Below are positions 32,200 through 38,275 of a stretch of DNA of 38,275 bases, one piece after another. Below the pieces are notes generated by a model. That model searched no databases. It was not told the origin of the DNA and saw only the letters and a program-made list of their open reading frames with translations. Numbering within the stretch: position 1 is the stretch's first letter; each line of letters begins with the position of its first letter. The stretch is taken from assembly GCA_026386805.1 (NCBI GenBank), contig JAPLMX010000118.1, forward strand, positions 1 through 38,275. The letters are read 5' to 3'. The translations under genes were made by a program, and so were the position numbers. The DNA comes from Phycisphaerae bacterium. GTDB lineage: Bacteria; Planctomycetota; Phycisphaerae; Sedimentisphaerales; Anaerobacaceae.

Positions 32200-34341
32200 C
32201 TAATTGGCTATCGGCTTCGCGGCGGGTCCCCAGGGATCGATTTGGCGCAGGTTCTTTGATTGCAGGGCCTGGTAGCAGTCGGGCAAGTCAAATGTCGACA
32301 AGACGTTCGGCACGAGCGTCGAGAGCGGCCAAGCGTAGTCCTGCGACTCCGCGATCTCCTGGTAGGACGTGAGGGCGTTCTTCAGAGTCACTTGCTTGAC
32401 CCGGTCGGACAAGACCGCCGCGAAGGTCGCGGGGAGTGCCCCCCAGCCTTTGCCGATAATGTGGACTTCGTCGTAGCCGATCTTGCCGAGCCAATCGAGG
32501 ACGCGCAGGACATCATGGGTCCTTTGTCCGATGTAGGGGCGGTCCAGCATGATCGAGTGAATGGCGTAGAAGTAGTCGCTGCCGTAGAGGTCGAAAAAGG
32601 AGTTCTCGTCGCAGGTGTCCGGGCGGGATTCACCGATGCCGCGAACGTCCACGGTGTAGAGATCTGTGCTTGGCTCGGCTTTGATGATCTCGCGGAGGAG
32701 TGGCTCGTCGCGCAGCTCAGTGTCGCTCGATTGATGGGCCACGTACAGGATCGCCTGCTTCGTGCTCGCGTGGGGTCGCGCTATCAGTTGCTCGTTGCCG
32801 AGGCGGTACACCACGGCTTGAATCCCCGGTTCGGTTTCGACCAAGTAAGTCGTCCAGCGCGGCTTCGGGTAGCCGCGCGAGCGCCAGTTGCGAAGGATAC
32901 GGTAGTCGGGGGCCGAAGATGCTTCTGGTGCGGGCAGACGCAGCATTGTCCGGACCTGCTGACGGAGCTCGGGCAGCGTGAATTCCTTTGGGCGCTTGGC
33001 GGCCAGGGCCTTTGCCTTTTCCGCTGTGAACGCGTACATGGGTTTGGAGTTCAGCTCGCAGACTTGGCCCTTCGGGGCACACAAGAGTGTCTCATCCTTC
33101 TCGATCGTCAGATTCGGTTCGGTCTGTGCATCGCTGATACGGGTGGCACGGTTGAACCACCGATACATAGCTTCGCGGCTCTTTTGGGTGTAGCCGTGCG
33201 AGCCTGGCTCGGTGAATAGGGCGATATTCTCCTGGACGCCGAGCAGTCTGTAGAGCTGTCGTAGGTCGGCGTAAGCCTTCTCACCGCCCCGGACGTCGAA
33301 GAAATCGCCTTCCTTAGTGAGCAGGATGATCGGCTTGGGGGCCATGGCCGCGATGAAATCCGAATGGTCCAGGCCCAGTGCCAGGGCCATCGGGGGGCAT
33401 TGCTCCGTGTCCGCGGGCAGCTCGTTCTCGCAGTTGCGGAGAAACGTGGTGACGAAGCAGCTTGGGGCGGCCATCGTCCAGCGTCGGTCCACGCCGCAGA
33501 GCCACGTCGTCATGGTGCCGCCGCCGGAGCAGCCTGTGACGCCGATCTGCTTGGGATCGACCTCCGGCCGGGTCAGCAGATAGTCGAGCGCGCGGATGCC
33601 GTCCCAGGCCCGCCAGGCGCCGAAGAACTCGCCGACGAGGAATTGCTGGTTGCCGCCGTAAAGGTGCTCGCGGACGCCGACGCCGATCCGCGATTTGAGC
33701 TGCCCGTTGGGGTATTGCAGCCGCTCGCCCTGGCCGATGGGGTCGAAGATCAGGACCACGTAACCCTGCCGGGCAAGGCCCTGGGCGAAACCCTGGTAGG
33801 CTTCGTATGCTTTGCCGGTATCCGAATGGCCGCAGGTGCCCACCACGCCGGGTAGTGGTAGCGGCCGGCCCTTCGGGATGTACAGATTGCCGGTCACCAG
33901 GAACCCCGGGCGGCTCTCGAAGATCACCTTTTCGATCCTGTACTGGTCCCGCTCGAGAACGCCCGTGATGCGGGGGTTCAGCGGCGTCTTCTCGGGCCAG
34001 GGGCCGAAGCACCGCTGGATCTTGTCCTGAACATCGCGGATGTACGCCTCGGCGTCTTGGCGGCTTTTCATCGCGGCTCGCCGCTGATCGCCTTGCTGCT
34101 CCGCCTGGCGGACCTGATCGACGAGGTACTCCTGCACCATCCGAGGCAGCCGGTTCAACGGGGTCAGCGCTTGGCGGTTCGAGGACGCCGCACTCGCACC
34201 ATCGGCGAGCAGAAGCAATAAGCTGACGGCGACTACGCCCGACAAGACGTAGGATGCCGATTTGATTGGGGACGGCTGCAACGGAACCCCAAACGCGATG
34301 CCTCGCGTTTGCGTGGCCGATGATTGACTGATGCGGGACAT
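32200..34341 (-). CDS. Two-domain acetyl xylan esterase-like alpha/beta hydrolase
   Basis: The 713-residue protein has an N-terminal signal-anchor (VLSGVVAVSLLLLLADGASA) and a first hydrolase domain of about 70-400 residues like AXE1/prolyl-oligopeptidase-type esterases. Its nucleophile elbow is GVTGCSGGGTM and the acidic/His residues lie near PIILLTKEGDFFDVRGG and EPGSHGYT. A second domain (about 500-700) keeps the fold (LYTVDVRGIGESRP, DEVHIIGKGWGALPATFAA), but its elbow reads G-K-G-W-G with no serine, so it is probably inactive. A GGAGGATCG ribosome site and a TATAAT promoter support the start at 34341. The substrate is likely an acetylated polysaccharide. Confidence 0.82.
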   Translation of the reverse strand: MSRISQSSATQTRGIAFGVPLQPSPIKSASYVLSGVVAVSLLLLLADGASAASSNRQALTPLNRLPRMVQEYLVDQVRQAEQQGDQRRAAMKSRQDAEAYIRDVQDKIQRCFGPWPEKTPLNPRITGVLERDQYRIEKVIFESRPGFLVTGNLYIPKGRPLPLPGVVGTCGHSDTGKAYEAYQGFAQGLARQGYVVLIFDPIGQGERLQYPNGQLKSRIGVGVREHLYGGNQQFLVGEFFGAWRAWDGIRALDYLLTRPEVDPKQIGVTGCSGGGTMTTWLCGVDRRWTMAAPSCFVTTFLRNCENELPADTEQCPPMALALGLDHSDFIAAMAPKPIILLTKEGDFFDVRGGEKAYADLRQLYRLLGVQENIALFTEPGSHGYTQKSREAMYRWFNRATRISDAQTEPNLTIEKDETLLCAPKGQVCELNSKPMYAFTAEKAKALAAKRPKEFTLPELRQQVRTMLRLPAPEASSAPDYRILRNWRSRGYPKPRWTTYLVETEPGIQAVVYRLGNEQLIARPHASTKQAILYVAHQSSDTELRDEPLLREIIKAEPSTDLYTVDVRGIGESRPDTCDENSFFDLYGSDYFYAIHSIMLDRPYIGQRTHDVLRVLDWLGKIGYDEVHIIGKGWGALPATFAAVLSDRVKQVTLKNALTSYQEIAESQDYAWPLSTLVPNVLSTFDLPDCYQALQSKNLRQIDPWGPAAKPIAN

Positions 34342-34397
34342 TCTGCGATCCTCCACGGGACACTCTGCGTTTGAGCGTGCATACGCCAGTGGAAGGC

Positions 34398-34426
34398 ATT
34401 ATAGTCGGCGGGACCGCGCCGCAACA
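34398..34426 (-). promoter_or_regulatory. Candidate sigma-70 promoter for the esterase gene
   Basis: On the minus strand, TATAAT (34403-34398) is preceded at 17 bases by TGTTGC (34426-34421) or at 15 bases by TTGCGG. The start codon lies 57 bases downstream. A GCTTCC/GGAAGC hairpin (34431-34448) lies just upstream, right after the dgkA stop. Confidence 0.45.
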
Positions 34427-34448
34427 GGGCGCTTCCACAGAAGGAAGC

Positions 34449-34919
34449 CTAAAAGTGCATGCGGAGAAAGTCGAGCAGGTGGGGGCCGAGGACCAGCAGA
34501 CCGATGGCGACCGACCCAAGCGCCGAGATCAGGACCCCGCCGGCGGCGACGTCCTTGGCACACTTGACCAACGGGTGAAATTCCGGCGTCGACGCATCGG
34601 CGAGGAACTCCAACGCGGTGTTCAGCGCTTCGGCCGTCCAGACCGCCATGATCGCCAGGATAATCCAGCACCATTCGCCGTCCGTCAAGCCGAACAACAT
34701 ACCTGCGCTGATGACGCAAATGGAAGCGAAGGCGTGCAGCCAGGCGTTGTGCTGGGACCTGAGCATCAGGGCCAGGCCGTACCAGGCATAGCGGAAGCTT
34801 TGCAGCCGCCCCCGGATGGTAAACGATGGATTGTTCCCATTCGGAATCGGCAGAACCTTATCGCTCGCGACCCCGTGGTTCGGCTCGGTCATATAGCTTG
34901 CTTGTCCACTCGTCGTCAT
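34449..34919 (-). CDS. dgkA: Diacylglycerol / undecaprenol kinase (DgkA family)
   Basis: This is a small membrane kinase of about 156 residues. After a polar N-terminal extension of about 40 residues come the family's surface helix (RLQSFRYAWYGLALML) and three membrane segments, with the conserved EWCWIILAIMAVWTAEALNT, ALE and CAKDVAAGGVLISAL motifs that bind ATP and catalyse transfer. Gram-positive homologues phosphorylate undecaprenol and Gram-negative ones diacylglycerol; the choice here is unresolved. Several starts are possible; ATG 34919 is chosen provisionally. It lies on the same strand upstream of the esterase gene, which has its own promoter. Confidence 0.88.
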   Translation of the reverse strand: MTTSGQASYMTEPNHGVASDKVLPIPNGNNPSFTIRGRLQSFRYAWYGLALMLRSQHNAWLHAFASICVISAGMLFGLTDGEWCWIILAIMAVWTAEALNTALEFLADASTPEFHPLVKCAKDVAAGGVLISALGSVAIGLLVLGPHLLDFLRMHF

Positions 34920-35256
34920 TTTTTGCACCACCCGTGTCCTCTGTACACGTCTCTTCGAGCCGTATCTTCACGGCCCGCTTCGCCCATGCTACACGAATCG
35001 TACAATGCCTCATATCGACAGGCAAAGCGTCGGACTTGATATTCTTCCACAGCCCGCCGCTTGGGTAGAGTATACTCCTTCCGGGGATGCAAGGACAGTG
35101 TTTATACCCAAGTTTCCTCATCGCCAGCCAGCCTCGCGATTGCGATAATCGCGACCCTGCCGGGCATTCACGTGGCGGTGACGGCTTGACCTTGTCCTGA
35201 CGGGCCGATATGCTTCTTTCTCGTGGGAGGGGAGCGGAAATGGTCTGGAGAGATGT
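34920..35256. other. Intergenic region between divergent genes
   Basis: The dgkA gene leaves to the left and the kinase-like gene to the right. A possible minus-strand -10 element, TATACT, lies near 35070. A 7-base-pair hairpin, CGCGATT/AATCGCG, lies near 35135-35153. A short frame here has no family resemblance. Confidence 0.4.
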
Positions 35257-36282
35257 GTGAGCACTGAGCGTTCGATCCACGACGGCCCCGTTGCCGACAT
35301 GAGTGGCCATCGCCCTGCTGCGACGGCAAGGACGGACCCCCAACGCGATGAATCGCGGGTGGGGACCTTGCCCCGTGCTGTCGGCTGGTTTGGCCGCTGT
35401 TTCTACGCCTGTGGCGGCAAGGGATTACCGCCGCAGATCACCTGCCTCGGCGGTCAGTACGTCCTCGAAAAGGTGCTGAAACACGATTTCCACGCCGCTA
35501 CGGGGCTGTACAGAAGAGAGTTGGAAGTCGCAAGTGGGAAATTGGAAGAAGACTTCAAACATCACACTTCAAACATCACACTCCCTTCGCGGCTTATCTG
35601 CAAAATCAATCGGCGGATGCACTTTTGCTTCCTGCCGCTCGGGTTGATCGGCCGGCTCATGACGCACCGCGAAGTCTATAACCTCCGGCGCTGCGAGGGG
35701 ATCCCGGAGGTCCCCAAGGTCCTGGCCCGCATCGGGCCGCACATGTACGTCTACGAGTACATCGAGGGCCAAAGTCTGAACGAGAAGCCTCCGCTGCCCG
35801 CCGATTTCTTCGACAGGCTCGTGATCGCGCTGCAGAAGGTCCACGCTCGGAACCTCGTCCACTTCGACCTGCACAAACCGGGCAACATCCTCGTCGATAT
35901 GGAGGGCCGGCCTCACATCATCGATTTTCAGATTTCCCGGCACATCGGCGACCGGTTTTTCCTGTCTCGCCGGCTCTCGTCGCGTTTCCGCCGGTGGCTC
36001 CAGTCCTACGACCTTTACCACGTCTACAAGCACAAGCGCCGCTTGCAGCCCGAGTTGCTGACAGAGGCCGAAGCGGAGCTTTCGTACAACCACACTCTGG
36101 GCCTGGAAATCCAGCGGGCCATCGCCAGGCCGTACAAGAAGATCCGGCGGGCCTGCCTGCGCTACCTTTACGCCAAAGGTATCCTGACCGGTACGCAAGA
36201 CGCGGGGACGTGCGCGGAGACCAATCCCGTTCGCTGGACGAAGGGTCCTAATGACGGACATCACCGCGCAAAAAACGAATAA
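35257..36282 (+). CDS. Lipopolysaccharide-kinase-like protein (WaaP/RIO-type) with in-frame repeat insertion
   Basis: The kinase-fold core is seen from ICKINRRMHFCFLPLGLIGR through REVYNLRRCEGIPEVPKV, MYVYEYIEGQSL and the catalytic loop LVHFDLHKPGNILVD to HIIDFQIS, where DFQ replaces DFG. These features match small bacterial kinases that phosphorylate lipid A or LPS core sugars. The ATP-binding N-lobe is odd: about 22 residues (ELEVASGKLEEDFKHH and on, about 87-108) sit between LYRRE and RLICKI and are encoded by heptanucleotide repeats. The 35257 start is GTG; ATG 35299 is an alternative. It overlaps the next gene's start. Activity is uncertain. Confidence 0.72.
   Translation: MSTERSIHDGPVADMSGHRPAATARTDPQRDESRVGTLPRAVGWFGRCFYACGGKGLPPQITCLGGQYVLEKVLKHDFHAATGLYRRELEVASGKLEEDFKHHTSNITLPSRLICKINRRMHFCFLPLGLIGRLMTHREVYNLRRCEGIPEVPKVLARIGPHMYVYEYIEGQSLNEKPPLPADFFDRLVIALQKVHARNLVHFDLHKPGNILVDMEGRPHIIDFQISRHIGDRFFLSRRLSSRFRRWLQSYDLYHVYKHKRRLQPELLTEAEAELSYNHTLGLEIQRAIARPYKKIRRACLRYLYAKGILTGTQDAGTCAETNPVRWTKGPNDGHHRAKNE
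35518..35583 (-). repeat. Heptanucleotide repeats inside the kinase coding sequence
   Basis: On the minus strand the units are TGATGTT, TGAAGTG, TGATGTT, TGAAGTC, TTCTTCC, AATTTCC, CACTTGC, GACTTCC and AACTCTC: nine heptads, 63 bases or 21 codons. The first four belong to the TGAAGTK family at 14603..14651. Confidence 0.85.
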
Positions 36283-36634
36283 GGAACACGGGCCCGCATT
36301 GGTTGAGGGGTTTATGGACAAGGAGCAAAAGACCGAGGCTCAATCCTTGGAGACGGTCGAACCGATCGGCAAGCGCGTCCTGATCCGCAAAGATGAGGAC
36401 AAAAAGGAAACGCGCGGCGGTATCAGGCTACCCGATAATATTGAGATCCCCACGATTACGGGGCGCGTGGTGGCGGTCTCGGCCGAGATCGAGCATTCGC
36501 CGGACATCCCGCTGCGGAAGTACGACAAGGTCCTGTTCAATCCCAAGGGCGCCATTCCCGTCGATTTCGAAGGGGACAACCGCCTCTTCGTCGTCGAGGT
36601 CGTCAACGTCGTTGCTGTGTTCCGAAAGGCCTGA
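36251..36634 (+). CDS. Co-chaperonin GroES (Cpn10) homologue
   Basis: The Cpn10 domain covers about residues 35-127: ETVEPIGKRVLIRKDEDKK, the mobile loop ETRGGIRLPDN, ITGRVVAVS, and YDKVLFNPKGAIPVDFEGDN to the end. GroES caps the GroEL chamber during protein folding. The N-terminal 25-30 residues are not part of the domain; ATG 36314 would give a 106-residue protein of usual size, but ATG 36251 has the better AAGGG site. No groEL gene is adjacent, so this is probably a solitary extra copy. Its 5' end overlaps the kinase gene by 32 bases. Confidence 0.8.
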   Translation: MTDITAQKTNKEHGPALVEGFMDKEQKTEAQSLETVEPIGKRVLIRKDEDKKETRGGIRLPDNIEIPTITGRVVAVSAEIEHSPDIPLRKYDKVLFNPKGAIPVDFEGDNRLFVVEVVNVVAVFRKA

Positions 36635-36667
36635 GACCCAGGAATGGATCAAGGATGATTGACAATG

Positions 36668-36700
36668 GGCAGCACCACGCAAGCTACGCTTGGGCGTGCC
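36668..36700. repeat. REP-like imperfect palindrome
   Basis: CACGCAAGC and GCTTGGGCGTG pair around TAC, flanked by GGCAGCAC and a partly inverted GTGCC. It lies just after the groES stop and could act as a weak terminator. The intergenic DNA that follows contains two near copies of CGCGTGCCTTT (36831-36841, 36869-36880). Confidence 0.4.
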
Positions 36701-36895
36701 ATCTGACTCAATCGAGGGCTCAGGCCAAACACCTACGCAGACTTATGGTCAGCCTGACAGCATAACCCCGCCCCGCCCAAATTTCCACAGCATTTTCGGG
36801 AACAGGATGGTGTCAGGTACTTTGTTCGGACGCGTGCCTTTCGCCCTTTTTCCCTCTCGAAAATGGACCGCGTGCCTTTGGTTCTCTTCATTCGC

Positions 36896-37560
36896 CTACT
36901 CGCGTTTTCGACGGCGGTCTCCTGGGCGAGGCCTCTTCAACTCCTCCAGCGGAATGCGCTCTCCCCCCTCGTATAGGAATGTGTATCTCCCCCTTTGGGC
37001 TTTCTCTACCTCGACCAGTTTGTCGAATATGTCTGGATGGATATCGAGAAGGGCCTCGAAATCCGCCCTGCACTTGTATGCTCCGCACCAGCACTCTGCA
37101 GACGTGGCCAACCCTGCCGCTGGACTCCTGGGCAGCTTCTTCTGCTCAATATACCTGTGCACTTTCCGGTCAGACCAGGTGAAGATCGGACTAGCACTTA
37201 TGCATTTGAAGGCGGGATGATACCAAATCGGGACATAGGTCGCGCGAATGTTCGATTCGACGGCACGGATACCGTCAAATACGAGTTTTGGGCCCTCTAT
37301 CTCTCCAAGGTAGCGCTGGATTGGTGCAACCTTCAACGTCTTGCAGCACCAGCGGGCAGTATGCCCCGGGATTCCCCACTTCTTGGCAAGTTCAAAGTAG
37401 TCATGCGTTGGCCGGACTACTACCAACCTGATCTTGAGCTTCTCGCAGACCTCTTGCACATATTCTTCAACCTCCGGGAACCCAGCGGTCGTATCAACGT
37501 GAAGGGCGGTTATCTCCTTACCCGCGCAATCTGGTGCGTCAGTGAAACTATCGTTGTCTT
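36896..37560 (-). pseudogene. PAPS-reductase-family gene, interrupted by a group II intron
   Basis: The readable part encodes, from the intron edge, K-D-N-D-S-F-T-D... then AGKEITALHVDTTAGFPEVE, RPTHDYFELAKKWGIPGHTA, RWCCKTLKVAPIQRYL, DGIRAVES and AECWCGAYKCRADFEALL. This matches adenosine-phosphosulfate-reductase-like PP-loop ATP pyrophosphatases. The usual PP-loop S-G-G-K-D is cut: the first readable codon is (N)AA-GAC, consistent with K-D, and S-G-G would lie beyond the intron. The C-x-C-G and W-C-C cysteines suggest a metal or iron-sulfur centre. The gene should be inactive because the intron lies antisense and cannot be spliced from its mRNA. Its 5' end is outside the window. Confidence 0.8.
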
Positions 37561-38275
37561 GTGATCTGAAAGGAGGTCACCATGGAATGCCCCGTTGGCC
37601 ATGTAGCCCTACAGGCACGCCGGTGGGTAACTGCGCGGGGTGAAGCCCTGCGTGGGCAAAGACATGAGCCGTAGCGCAAGCGAACTCGATTTGGCCTCGT
37701 GATACGAAGTTGAGAGTGGCCAAGCTCCCAGATTGGCGGAAGCCTATCACCGTTCCTGAAGCAGCGGGTGTGGGCAAGGGGCGGGCTCTCCGGGGTTGGT
37801 AGAGACGGCGCGTGTCGAAAGAGAACGAGGGGAACGGAGAGACCCTTTTCGGCCCAGGGAAAGCCTGAGACGGTCCGGGGAATCCATAACCTCGGTCTGT
37901 GCCGCGCAGGGAGTCGGAGGGGCTCATAGTAGCGTTGAAGCGGGGTAATGCCCGTGGAGCGAAGGAGCCCTAACGGAATCGCAGCGAACGCAAGAGAAGA
38001 GGAGACCCGCTTGCCGGAACCTCTTGCCACTACGGGAGCACCGGACGACCTGCCGGAGACGTTTCGCGTCAACGGCGAAGGTCTGCCGGAGAACGTCTTT
38101 TCTTTGAGGCGGAAGCGATACCGTCAGGCGAAACAGGAGCCGAAGTTTCGGTTCTAGGCCTTATACGACCGCGGGGACCGCGGGGACGTGCTGGCCGCCG
38201 CGTGGCGACGGGTGCGCGCGAATCACGGCGCCCCCGGCGTTGACGGCGTGAGCATCGAGGCGGTGGAACAGTCCG
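37561..38275 (+). mobile_element. Group II intron, 5' part
   Basis: The 5' boundary is placed at 37561 (GTGATC) because the host reading frame ends precisely there. About 390 structured, non-coding bases precede the intron-encoded reverse transcriptase frame, as expected for domain I-III RNA with the ORF in domain IV. AAGACA at 37659-37664 could be the exon-binding site pairing with TGTCTT, the last six bases of the 5' exon, though such a match also arises by chance. GTGAT is not the usual GTGYG start. The 3' end is beyond the window. Confidence 0.75.
37948..38275 (+). pseudogene. ltrA: Group II intron reverse transcriptase/maturase, N-terminal part with in-frame TAG
   Basis: The frame encodes LPENVFSLRRKRYRQAKQEP and KFRF, then TAG at 38155-38157, then in the same frame [19 protein letters not shown] and [20 protein letters not shown] to the window end. 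'KFRFYALYD' and 'GAPGVDG' are conserved at the start of intron-encoded RTs, so the TAG replaces a tyrosine codon by one base. Translation from the ATG would stop at 69 residues. A GTG after the TAG could in theory start a shorter protein without its first conserved block. The palm domain with YADD lies outside the window. Confidence 0.8.

Noticed and set aside
36251..36634. Chaperonin operon
   Set aside because: Only the Cpn10 homologue is present; no GroEL sequence lies on either side.

Overview
The window looks like a chromosomal contig from an uncultured Planctomycetota-type bacterium (Phycisphaerae-like). This is inferred from content: DUF1080 and DUF2961 secreted proteins, a Tat-exported oxidoreductase-like protein, a large LTD/CotH exoprotein, an SSS symporter with sugar mutarotases, and unusually repeat-rich intergenic DNA. 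No marker gene such as 16S rRNA is present, so the phylum call is tentative. The background is GC-rich, with a clearly AT-richer island near 17.0-18.2 kb.

Region 1 (1-3664) is a decayed ABC-transporter operon on the minus strand. The ATPase gene (3664..2898 plus 571..409) carries an in-frame TGA just after its Walker A motif. It is split by an IS66-family element (580..2897) with matching terminal inverted repeats and an exact 8-bp target duplication, TTTGCCAC. Removing the element restores the frame exactly. The element's own transposase lacks about 100 internal residues that hold its first catalytic acidic residues. The following permease gene is cut short, probably by a second insertion sequence of IS4 type that runs off the window start.

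Region 2 (3768-14521) holds a secreted glycosidase fused to a beta-propeller (frameshifted in a CG run), a ChbG/YdjC-type deacetylase, tRNA-Ser(GGA), an 1818-residue LTD/CotH protein with a recognisable promoter, and a DUF1848 protein with a cysteine cluster.

Region 3 (14603-18235) is a minus-strand cassette with a defence-like composition: a SLATT two-TM protein, a CMP-sugar synthetase-like nucleotidyltransferase starting 2 bases after it, a HEPN-type protein with an Rx4H motif, and a RhuM-family protein. The SLATT plus nucleotidyltransferase pair is the best candidate for an undescribed system.

Region 4 (18236-19856) is 1.6 kb of apparent non-coding DNA packed with heptanucleotide repeats, a REPIN-like palindrome pair and seven copies of a CCAAACAAAGCCAAT-type element. 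The heptads recur at 14.6 kb and, strikingly, inside the coding sequence of the lipopolysaccharide-kinase-like gene at 35.5 kb.

Region 5 (19857-30319) has secreted carbohydrate-related proteins (DUF2961, DUF1080), a STAS protein, a CPBP protease, MurA, an AsmA-like protein and a Tat oxidoreductase-like protein. It ends with a probable deoxysugar uptake cluster: SSS symporter, a lipoprotein with two L-rhamnose-mutarotase domains, and FucU.

Region 6 (30462-38275) contains a type II restriction-modification pair, a two-domain esterase whose second domain has lost its nucleophile, DgkA, an LPS-kinase-like protein and GroES. It ends with a PAPS-reductase-family gene interrupted at its PP-loop lysine codon by an antisense group II intron, whose reverse transcriptase frame contains a TAG and which continues past the window end.
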